Part shown: positions 14,863 through 20,130 of the stretch, piece after piece
Numbering within the stretch: position 1 is the first letter of the stretch
Layout of the letters: each line of letters opens with the position of its first letter
NCBI GenBank assembly: GCA_003694975.1
Contig: RFJH01000140.1
Coordinates: 1-20,130, forward strand
From: Anaerolineae bacterium
GTDB lineage: Bacteria; Chloroflexota; Anaerolineae; Anaerolineales; Villigracilaceae
Direction of reading: 5' to 3'
DNA length: 20,130 nucleotides
Program-made: the position numbers and the translations under genes
The notes under the pieces: generated by a model
What the model was told of the DNA's origin: nothing
Databases searched by the model: none
The model's input: only the letters and a program-made list of their open reading frames with translations

Positions 14863-15071
14863 TCTTCACCTTCCCGTGCTATGCCCAGTTCGCGCTCGCG
14901 GAGAATAGTCAACATACGCGCGATATCACGCCGTACGAGGCGAATGCGACTGGTATCGGTCAATTGGCCGGTCACCTGCTGGAAGCGCAGGCGCATCAAC
15001 TCCTCGCGGGCATCCGCCAATCTGGCCTGTATCTCCTCGGTAGACAAAGCACGTATCTCAGCCGGTTTCAT
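14859..15071 (-). CDS. rpmC: 50S ribosomal protein L29
   Basis: L29 of 70 residues, a two-helix protein at the tunnel exit that forms part of the docking site for trigger factor and SRP in known ribosomes. The sequence MKPAEIRALSTEEIQARLAD is followed by REELMRLRFQ-like AREELMRLRFQ, then VRRDIARMLTILRERE. It shares a 4-base ATGA overlap with rplP upstream and another with rpsQ downstream, so the three genes form a tightly coupled unit. Confidence 0.97.
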   Translation of the reverse strand: MKPAEIRALSTEEIQARLADAREELMRLRFQQVTGQLTDTSRIRLVRRDIARMLTILRERELGIAREGEE

Positions 15072-15490
15072 CGCTGTTCTCCCGTTTCACGAGCGACGAT
15101 CTTGGTCTTGATAGAGAATTTGTACTGAGCCAGTTTCAAGGCGCGCAGCGCCACGTCTTCAGGCAAGCCGCCGATCTCGAACATGATGCGCCCCGGCTTA
15201 ACGACCGCGACCCAATATTCCACATTGCCTTTCCCCTTCCCCATGCGGGTCTCAGGGGGTTTTTTCGTATACGGCTTATCAGGGAAGATGCGAATCCACA
15301 CTTTCCCGCGACGTTTGATCGCGCGCACGATGGCGCGACGGGCCGCCTCAATCTGCCGGGCAGTAATCCAACCCGGCTCCAGGGCCTGGATTCCATAATC
15401 CCCGAAGACGATCTCGGCACCGCGAGAAGCCTTCCCTTTCAATCTTCCGCGCATTTGTTTGCGCCACTTCACTCGTTTCGGCATCAACAT
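15068..15490 (-). CDS. rplP: 50S ribosomal protein L16
   Basis: L16 of 140 residues, at the base of the central protuberance near the A-site tRNA. It opens MLMPKRVKWRKQMRGRLKGK. Next are FGDYGIQALEPGWITARQIE and RRAIVRAIKRRGKVWIRIFP. The diagnostic GKGKGNVEYWVAVVKPGRIM is followed by FEIGG. The ATG at 15490 is favoured by AGAGG 8 bases upstream; an internal ATG two codons later is possible. A 54-base gap separates it from rpsC. Its end overlaps rpmC by 4 bases. Confidence 0.97.
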   Translation of the reverse strand: MLMPKRVKWRKQMRGRLKGKASRGAEIVFGDYGIQALEPGWITARQIEAARRAIVRAIKRRGKVWIRIFPDKPYTKKPPETRMGKGKGNVEYWVAVVKPGRIMFEIGGLPEDVALRALKLAQYKFSIKTKIVARETGEQR

Positions 15491-15544
15491 AGTTCTAACC
15501 TCTTTCCGCGATAGAGACCGCGCTCAGCAATCTCCACAGCCGGT

Positions 15545-16294
15545 TTATTCGCTAACGTACACGCCTTCGGTCGCTTCCGCCTTCTCTTCGGATTCGAGCA
15601 GGGCTTCTCCCTTGTAAATCCAAACCTTCACGCCAATACGCCCATAGGTCGTCAGGGCCTCGGCACGAGCATAGTCAATATCGGCGCGTAATGTCTGCAA
15701 GGGGACACGCCCTTCACGCAACCACACACGACGAGCCATCTCCGCACCGCTCAAACGCCCGGAGACCTCGATCTTGATCCCTTTGGCGCCCTGTCGCATC
15801 GCCTGTTGGATGGCGCGTTTCATCGCGCGGCGATAACCGATACGCCGTTCCAACTGGCTGGCGATGTTTTGGGCCACCAGAAAGGCGTTCGTATCCGGCG
15901 ACTCGATCTCTTTGATATCCAGGTCCACCTTGCCGCCAACCAGGGTCTCAAGGTTGCGGCGAATCTTCTTCACGGCCTCGCCTTTGCGACCAATCAACAC
16001 GCCGGGTCTGGCCGTATGAATGACGATTTTGATCTTGCCCGGATAACGCTCGATATCAATACGAGCCACGCCGGCGCGCTTCTGCAAAACCGCCTCCGGC
16101 ATCTGACGACGCAAACGTTCCACTTGCGCGTTCGCCGCCGCGCCGCCTTTGGAGGTGATGCCCATCAGCAAACTACGAATAGCGAGGTCTTGCAGTAATT
16201 GCTCGCGGTATTGAGCACCCTCGGCGAACCAGCGTCCTCGCCAGGTCTGGTTGATTTTCAGGCGGAAACCAATCGGATGAACTTTGCGACCCAT
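15545..16294 (-). CDS. rpsC: 30S ribosomal protein S3, with an N-terminal-domain insertion
   Basis: S3 lies at the mRNA entry site. It is longer than the E. coli protein, at 249 residues. The N-terminus MGRKVHPIGFRLKINQTWRG, the type II KH core IHTARPGVLIGRKG (about 92-105) and the C-terminal GRLSGAEMARRVWLREGRVP are canonical, as is the closing IGVKVWIYKGE. Between residues about 44 and 67 there is an extra stretch of about 24 residues (beginning MGITSKGGAAANAQVERL) that has no counterpart in E. coli S3, where the flanking helices join directly. It is in frame and has similar base composition. The gene starts 9 bases after rplV. Confidence 0.96.
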   Translation of the reverse strand: MGRKVHPIGFRLKINQTWRGRWFAEGAQYREQLLQDLAIRSLLMGITSKGGAAANAQVERLRRQMPEAVLQKRAGVARIDIERYPGKIKIVIHTARPGVLIGRKGEAVKKIRRNLETLVGGKVDLDIKEIESPDTNAFLVAQNIASQLERRIGYRRAMKRAIQQAMRQGAKGIKIEVSGRLSGAEMARRVWLREGRVPLQTLRADIDYARAEALTTYGRIGVKVWIYKGEALLESEEKAEATEGVYVSE

Positions 16295-16303
16295 ACTATC
16301 TCC

Positions 16304-16657
16304 TTACGTCCGGCGCGAAGCCTCTTCGCGCTCACGCAACACCACCGTGACGTGCGAAGAGCGGCGCAAAATCGGCTTGAAGCGACCACGTGCCCCGAAA
16401 CGACGCCAACGGCGTGTAGGCCCTTCGTTGGCATAGATTTGAGCGATATAGAGATCATCCCGACTCACACCGAAGTTCTCCTCGGCGTTCGCCACGGCAG
16501 AGGCCAGCAACTTACGCACCGGCCGCGCCGCGCGCTTGGGCACGAAGCGCAGCATCTCCATCGCTTCCACAACATCTTTGCCGCGCACCAAATCAATCAC
16601 CAGGCGCACTTTCTGCGGCGAAATAGGAAGGTAACGCAAATGGGCTTGAATATCCAT
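16304..16657 (-). CDS. rplV: 50S ribosomal protein L22
   Basis: L22 of 117 residues, lining the peptide exit tunnel. It has AHLRYLPISPQKVRLVIDLV, then RGKDVVEAMEMLRFVPKRAA and SAVANAEENFG. The extended beta-hairpin region, where macrolide resistance mutations arise in other bacteria, reads GPTRRWRRFGARGRFKPILR and looks intact. It lies 13 bases after rpsS and 9 bases before rpsC. Confidence 0.97.
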   Translation of the reverse strand: MDIQAHLRYLPISPQKVRLVIDLVRGKDVVEAMEMLRFVPKRAARPVRKLLASAVANAEENFGVSRDDLYIAQIYANEGPTRRWRRFGARGRFKPILRRSSHVTVVLREREEASRRT

Positions 16658-16670
16658 GTTTCACCGTTTC

Positions 16671-16949
16671 CTATTTCTTTCGAGATTTCTTCTCGGCCAC
16701 GTGCCCACGATAGGTGCGCGTTGGCGCGAACTCACCCAGCCGATGGCCAACCATGTTCTCCGTAATGTAAATCGGCACATGCCGTCGCCCATCGTGGACA
16801 GCAATAGTATGGCCGACCATCTGAGGGAAGATCACGCTCGCGCGACTCCAGGTGCGAATGACCTTCTTTTCGCCTCGTTGGTTCATGGCCTCGATCTTTT
16901 TCAGCAATTTGGGGTCTACGTAAGGCCCTTTTTTCAACGATCGTGACAT
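16671..16949 (-). CDS. rpsS: 30S ribosomal protein S19
   Basis: S19 of 92 residues, in the head of the 30S subunit near the A-site tRNA and bridging to the 50S. It has the invariant start MSRSLKKGPYVDPKLLKKIE, then RTWSRASVIFPQMVGHTIAV and HDGRRHVPIYITENMVGHRL. It continues GEFAPTRTYRGH and a lysine-rich tail. A 41-base gap separates it from rplB. No irregularity was seen. Confidence 0.98.
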   Translation of the reverse strand: MSRSLKKGPYVDPKLLKKIEAMNQRGEKKVIRTWSRASVIFPQMVGHTIAVHDGRRHVPIYITENMVGHRLGEFAPTRTYRGHVAEKKSRKK

Positions 16950-16990
16950 AGTCGTTCCTCGCTCACTCTTTCAGCCGATATCTTCGGAGC

Positions 16991-17827
16991 CTACCGTCTC
17001 GATTTACTCCGACGGCGCACAATGTACTTATCCGTCTTCTTGTTACGGCGCGTCTTATAGCCCAGCGTCGGTTTACCCCAGGGACTTTTCGGGCCGGGCA
17101 AGCCAACCGGTTGACGGCCCTCACCACCGCCGTGGGGATGGTCGCGAGGTGTCATCGCCGAACCGCGTACCGTTGGGCGAATGCCCAGGTGGCGTTTGCG
17201 CCCCGCCTTTCCCAGTTTGATGTTGCTGTGATCCAGGTTGCCCACCTGTCCAATCGTCGCGTAGCAAGCCTGGCGGATCAGGCGCACCTCGCCGGAGGGC
17301 AGGCGGACATGGGCATAGTCGCCTTCTTTAGCCAGCAATTGCGCGGCAGCACCGGCAGAACGCACCAATTGTCCACCGCGCCCTTCGTACAACTCGATGT
17401 TATGGATCATCGTCCCTACAGGGATATTGGCAATCGGCAGGCTGTTCCCAGGACGGATTTCTGCATTGGGGCCAGCCATGACCGTATCGCCAACTTTCAG
17501 CCCCAGGGGAGCGATGATATAACGCTTCTCGCCATCGGCATAATGGAGCAACGCCAGGCGCGCCGTGCGATTTGGGTCATACTCAATCGCCGCCACGCGT
17601 GCCGGGATACCTCGCTTATCGCGCTTGAAATCCACGATCCGGATGTGGCGCCGATGGCCGCCACCACGATGCCGAACTGTCACACGCCCGTATACGTTGC
17701 GCCCACCCTTTTTCCGCAAAGGGATAATCAGTGAGCGCTCCGGCTTTTTCTTCGTAATTTCCTCGAAAGTGTAGCCGGTCATTCCACGCTGTCCGGGCGT
17801 CACCGGTTTGTACTTTTTTACAGCCAT
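16991..17827 (-). CDS. rplB: 50S ribosomal protein L2
   Basis: L2 of 278 residues, required for subunit association and for forming the peptidyl-transferase centre. The N-terminal OB-fold, SH3-like domain and C-terminal extension are complete. The C-terminal loop has the near-invariant DHPHGGGEGRQPVGLPGPKS containing the functionally important histidine, followed by PWGKPTLGYKTRR. The ATG at 17827 overlaps the rplW stop by one base (TGATG), with AAGGGG 7 bases upstream. A GTG one codon earlier is in frame but less likely. Confidence 0.98.
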   Translation of the reverse strand: MAVKKYKPVTPGQRGMTGYTFEEITKKKPERSLIIPLRKKGGRNVYGRVTVRHRGGGHRRHIRIVDFKRDKRGIPARVAAIEYDPNRTARLALLHYADGEKRYIIAPLGLKVGDTVMAGPNAEIRPGNSLPIANIPVGTMIHNIELYEGRGGQLVRSAGAAAQLLAKEGDYAHVRLPSGEVRLIRQACYATIGQVGNLDHSNIKLGKAGRKRHLGIRPTVRGSAMTPRDHPHGGGEGRQPVGLPGPKSPWGKPTLGYKTRRNKKTDKYIVRRRSKSRR

Positions 17828-18129
17828 CACAGCACCCCTTCAAAAGCATCTATCGTTTGACCTTCGGCCAGGGTCACAATCGCCTTCTTGTACCCTGGCT
17901 TGCGCACCAGGAGGCGGCGGCTGCGGGCACGTCGGCTGCGTTTGGCCGGTACGTTGATGATATTCACACGGACGACATCCACATCAAATAATGTCTCCAC
18001 AGCATCTTTGACCAGGGTCTTTGTCGCATCCGGCGCCACCTCAAAGGTATACTGATTCAACTTACCGGCCTGGTAAGTAGATTTCTCTGTAATCACCGGA
18101 CGTCGAAGCACATCGTAAATCGTGCTCAT
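17827..18129 (-). CDS. rplW: 50S ribosomal protein L23
   Basis: L23 of 100 residues, at the tunnel exit, the main docking site of trigger factor and SRP. It starts MSTIYDVLRRPVITEKSTYQ and has YTFEVAPDATKTLVKDAVET, followed by LFDVDVVRVNIINVPAK. The central loop is basic (KRSRRARSRRLLVRKPGYKK). A one-base TGATG overlap leads into rplB. It starts 10 bases after rplD. Confidence 0.97.
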   Translation of the reverse strand: MSTIYDVLRRPVITEKSTYQAGKLNQYTFEVAPDATKTLVKDAVETLFDVDVVRVNIINVPAKRSRRARSRRLLVRKPGYKKAIVTLAEGQTIDAFEGVL

Positions 18130-18139
18130 CTTCCGCCTC

Positions 18140-18775
18140 CTATCCCAGCCATGCCTTCAAGACGTCTAACGCCTTGAGCGAGAGGACCAGTTTCTCGTAG
18201 CCCAGCAGGTCACGGATGTTGAGATAACTGGCCAGCAAGACCTTGGCATCCGGCAAATTGTTCGCCGATCGCATGACCACATCGTAGTTCTGGTCCTTCT
18301 CCGGCAAGACCAACAACGCGCTGGCATCGCCGACCAATTTCTGCAACGCGTTCGCCATCAAGCGCGTCTTTGGGGCTTCCAGGGTGATCTCATCCACGAC
18401 AACCACATCCGCCTCGCTCGCTTTGGCCGAAAGGGCTGAGCGCAGTGCCGCGCGGCGCATCTTGCGCGGCATCCGCTGAACGTAACTGCGAGGCCGCGGC
18501 GTGTGGACGCGCCCACCACCGACCCACTGCGGGGCGCGGATCGACCCCTGACGGGCGCGCCCCGTCCCCTTCTGACGCCATGGCTTCCGCCCCCCACCGG
18601 AGACTTCGCCACGCGTCTTTGTCTTGTGAGTCCCCAGGCGGGCGTTCGCCATCTGGCGCACATACGCCTGATGCATCAGGTCTACATTGATCGGGGCCTC
18701 GAAAATCTTCGCCGGTAATTCCACCTGGCGGACTTTCTTGCCCTGCATATCGTAAACGTCTACTTTCATCGCCAT
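18140..18775 (-). CDS. rplD: 50S ribosomal protein L4
   Basis: L4 of 211 residues, whose long loop lines the exit tunnel. In E. coli it also represses its own S10 operon. The tunnel loop is intact: RGEVSGGGRKPWRQKGTGRA and RQGSIRAPQWVGGG, with HTPRPRSY following. The C-terminal domain has NLPDAKVLLASYLNIRDLLG. Two starts lie two codons apart (18775 and 18769); GGGAG is 4 and 10 bases away respectively. It starts 21 bases after rplC. If L4 autoregulates here too, the structured spacer ahead of rplC is a natural target, but this is inference. Confidence 0.97.
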   Translation of the reverse strand: MAMKVDVYDMQGKKVRQVELPAKIFEAPINVDLMHQAYVRQMANARLGTHKTKTRGEVSGGGRKPWRQKGTGRARQGSIRAPQWVGGGRVHTPRPRSYVQRMPRKMRRAALRSALSAKASEADVVVVDEITLEAPKTRLMANALQKLVGDASALLVLPEKDQNYDVVMRSANNLPDAKVLLASYLNIRDLLGYEKLVLSLKALDVLKAWLG

Positions 18776-18796
18776 CTTGCTCCCATTCCATCAGCG

Positions 18797-19426
18797 CTAT
18801 TGCTTGCGCGCTTCTTTAATCATCACCAGGCCGCCCTTTGGGCCGGGGACTGCACCATGGACGGCGATCAAATTGCGTTCCGCGTCCACCAAGACCACTT
18901 TGAGATTCTGGGCTGTGACGCGCACCCGCCCCATATGTCCCGGACCGCGCGCGCCCTTGTAGACACGCCCAGGGGTGGTTCCGGAGCCGCGCGAACCCGG
19001 CGCACGCCAGCGGTCCGATTGACCATGCGTCTTCGGACCACCGCCGAAACCGTACCGTTTCACGCCGCCCTGGAAGCCTTTCCCCTTGCTAATGCCGATC
19101 ACGTCTACCCGTTCGCCAACGTTAAAAACCTCCACTGTGATCTTATCGCCGATGTTCACGTCCGGCGATTTGACGCGAAACTCGCGCAGGAAACGCAGCG
19201 GAGGGAGATTGTTGGCTTTTAAGTGGCCCAATTGACCACCGGTCAGACGCTTGGGGTGGACTTCCTCAAACCCAAGTTGCACCGCCGAGTATCCTTCTTT
19301 CTCGGGGCGGCGTATCTGAGTAACATAGCAAGGCCCAGCCTCGATAAGGGTCACGGGGAGCGCGACGCCATCCTCATCGAAGACCTGGGTCATGCCGATC
19401 TTCTTGCCAATCAGCCCTTTAAACAT
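18797..19426 (-). CDS. rplC: 50S ribosomal protein L3
   Basis: L3 of 209 residues, one of the first proteins to bind 23S rRNA, reaching towards the peptidyl-transferase centre. It starts MFKGLIGKKIGMTQVFDEDG. The central extension carries GISKGKGFQGGVKRYGFGGG, then HGQSDRWRAPGSRGSGTTPG and RVYKGARGPGHMG. I set the start at 19426, where AAGGAG lies 10 bases upstream. The frame stays open 59 codons further to a TTG, but those residues have no L3 character and lie in the structured spacer. That spacer separates it from rpsJ, unlike the tight spacing of the rest of the cluster. Confidence 0.97.
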   Translation of the reverse strand: MFKGLIGKKIGMTQVFDEDGVALPVTLIEAGPCYVTQIRRPEKEGYSAVQLGFEEVHPKRLTGGQLGHLKANNLPPLRFLREFRVKSPDVNIGDKITVEVFNVGERVDVIGISKGKGFQGGVKRYGFGGGPKTHGQSDRWRAPGSRGSGTTPGRVYKGARGPGHMGRVRVTAQNLKVVLVDAERNLIAVHGAVPGPKGGLVMIKEARKQ

Positions 19427-19456
19427 GCTCGGTTTTCTCCTTACAAAAAGTATGGT

Positions 19457-19497
19457 CAGGAGACTGTCAGCCTGGGCTTCGGCTGCATCATCTCCTG
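19457..19497 (-). promoter_or_regulatory. Hairpin with duplicated AGGAGA before rplC
   Basis: CAGGAGA (19497-19491) pairs with UCUCCUG (19463-19457). Inside, CAGCC pairs with GGCUG around an 8-base loop. The UCUCCU arm is also perfectly complementary to the rplC ribosome-binding sequence AGGAGA (19441-19436), so two exclusive pairings are possible. Confidence 0.6.
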
Positions 19498-19588
19498 GCG
19501 ACGCAGTCAGTCGGACCGCCGCAGAGCGTTTGGGTAGCGGTCTGCGCGCGAGAGCCGCTCTTACGTCGCCGCTCCGGTCTGTCGGTCG

Positions 19589-19647
19589 GGGACTGACGGT
19601 CAAACGATCGGTTCGTTCATCAACCCGATCATCAGACCGCCAGCCCC
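19589..19647 (-). promoter_or_regulatory. Long RNA hairpin downstream of rpsJ
   Basis: On the transcript, the 23-base arm at 19647-19625 (begins GGGGCUGGCGGUC, ends GAUCGG) pairs with the arm at 19611-19589 (begins CCGAUCG, ends CAGUCCC) around a 13-base loop. Eighteen positions are Watson-Crick, four are G-U and one is a U-U mismatch. No T run follows, so it is not a standard intrinsic terminator. It begins 15 bases after the rpsJ stop. Confidence 0.75.
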
Positions 19648-19662
19648 TAAACCATCAAACCA

Positions 19663-19971
19663 CTATATCTTGATTTCAATGTCCACGCCCGCAGGCAAAT
19701 TGAGCCGCATCAGCATATCAATCGTCTTGGAATCGGGGTCCAAAACGTCAATCAATCGGTTGTGCGTGCGGATTTCAAAGTGCTCGTGCGAGTCCTTATC
19801 AATGAAGGTCGAGCGACGTACGGTAAACCGCTCTATGCGTGTGGGCAAAGGTACAGGGCCTACCACACGTGCTCCACTCCGTTCTGCCGTCTCGACAATA
19901 CGCCGGGCAGATTGATCGAGCACGCGATGATCGTAAGCCTTCAGGCGGATGCGTATCCTCTGCTTGGTCAT
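19663..19971 (-). CDS. rpsJ: 30S ribosomal protein S10
   Basis: S10 (102 residues) sits in the 30S head. In other bacteria it doubles as transcription factor NusE, linking NusG and antitermination. Conserved blocks are RIRIRLKAYDHRVLDQSARR, GPVPLPTRIERFTVRRSTFI and DSHEHFEIRTHNRLIDVL. The tail is LPAGVDIEIKI. It starts 8 bases after the tuf stop, so it continues the tuf transcript. Its own stop is followed by the structured spacer, so S10 may be expressed apart from the genes that follow. Confidence 0.98.
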   Translation of the reverse strand: MTKQRIRIRLKAYDHRVLDQSARRIVETAERSGARVVGPVPLPTRIERFTVRRSTFIDKDSHEHFEIRTHNRLIDVLDPDSKTIDMLMRLNLPAGVDIEIKI

Positions 19972-19979
19972 CGCTTCGC

Positions 19980-20130
19980 CTACTCGATAATCTTGGTGAT
20001 CACGCCGGCGCCCACCGTCAGCCCGCCTTCACGAATGGCGAACTTCGAACCCTGTTCCAGCGCCACCGGCACGATCAACTCCACCGTCAGGTTCACGTTG
20101 TCCCCGGGCATCACCATCTCCACGCCCTCC
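19980..20130 (-). CDS. tuf: Elongation factor Tu, C-terminal fragment (runs off the window)
   Basis: The last 49 codons of EF-Tu, part of domain 3, read from the right edge: VEMVMPGDNVNLTVELIVPV, then FAIREGG and the end VGAGVITKIIE. EF-Tu delivers aminoacyl-tRNA to the ribosome. Its position directly before rpsJ matches the tuf-S10 junction of many bacteria. The segment usually read as GGRTVGAG is GGLTVGAG here, an arginine-to-leucine change. The GTPase domain lies outside the window. Confidence 0.96.
   Translation of the reverse strand, partial: EGVEMVMPGDNVNLTVELIVPVALEQGSKFAIREGGLTVGAGVITKIIE

Larger units (their letters stand above)
19427..19662 (-). promoter_or_regulatory. Structured 236-base rpsJ-rplC spacer, candidate cis-acting RNA
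   Basis: This is by far the longest gap in the cluster. By hand pairing its transcript can form three successive hairpins: a 23-position stem right after rpsJ, a middle 8-9 bp stem, and a two-part stem just before the rplC ribosome-binding site. UUUUU follows the third hairpin after 7 bases. I found no convincing promoter. The first bases (GGTTTGATGGTTT) have a short repetitive look. Function as a leader, attenuator or processing site is inferred. Confidence 0.6.

Noticed and set aside
19456..19491. 11-residue leader peptide (MMQPKPRLTVS) before rplC
   Set aside because: AGGAG is only 0-3 bases from its ATG codons, too close for efficient initiation, and that AGGAG is paired in a hairpin. 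The peptide has no run of codons typical of attenuation.
19427..19603. 59-residue N-terminal extension of L3
   Set aside because: It needs a TTG start inside a hairpin arm. The residues have no L3 character, and a good ribosome-binding site stands before the standard MFKGLIGKK start.
19427..19662. Promoter within the rpsJ-rplC spacer
   Set aside because: TTGACC and CTGACA occur, but at 17-18 bases downstream neither has a recognisable -10 box; the best candidates match too few positions.

Overview
The window is one long, almost unbroken minus-strand ribosomal-protein supercluster. It is the S10, spc and alpha operons fused end to end and extended by truA, rplM and rpsI. Protein character and the short GACGACA-type tandem repeats at the left end suggest a member of the Chloroflexota (Anaerolineae-like). 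That is an impression from protein sequence, not a demonstrated placement. Base composition is moderately GC-rich throughout, and nothing in the main cluster looks horizontally acquired.

Layout, left to right. Positions 1-969 are plus strand: the tail of a small acidic-ended membrane protein, two short tandem-repeat tracts, and a NarL/FixJ-type response regulator. Everything from 1038 to the right end is minus strand. In transcription order, from the right, the genes are tuf (3' end only), rpsJ, a 236-base structured spacer, rplC, rplD, rplW, rplB, rpsS, rplV, rpsC, rplP, rpmC, rpsQ, rplN, rplX, rplE, rpsN (zinc type), rpsH, rplF, rplR, rpsE, rpmD, rplO, secY, adk, map, an internal promoter, rpmJ (37 codons), rpsM, rpsK, rpsD, rpoA, rplQ, a 50-base structured spacer, truA, rplM, rpsI, a terminator-like hairpin, yabN (tetrapyrrole methylase-MazG fusion) and a UPF0175 small protein. 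infA, often found between map and rpmJ, is not there.

The genes work together to make the ribosome, with RNA polymerase alpha, the Sec translocon pore, adenylate kinase, methionine aminopeptidase and pseudouridine synthase TruA as co-expressed partners. Most junctions are short gaps or 1-8 base overlaps, implying translational coupling.

The least ordinary content is noncoding. The rpsJ-rplC spacer can fold into a 23-position, near-perfect hairpin, a middle stem, and a hairpin in which one UCUCCU segment is complementary both to an upstream AGGAGA and to the AGGAGA ribosome-binding site of rplC. This is the layout of a translational switch. A second structured spacer covers the truA ribosome-binding region. 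No stretch of more than 300 bases lacks a gene. No tRNA, rRNA, CRISPR array, insertion sequence or origin was seen.
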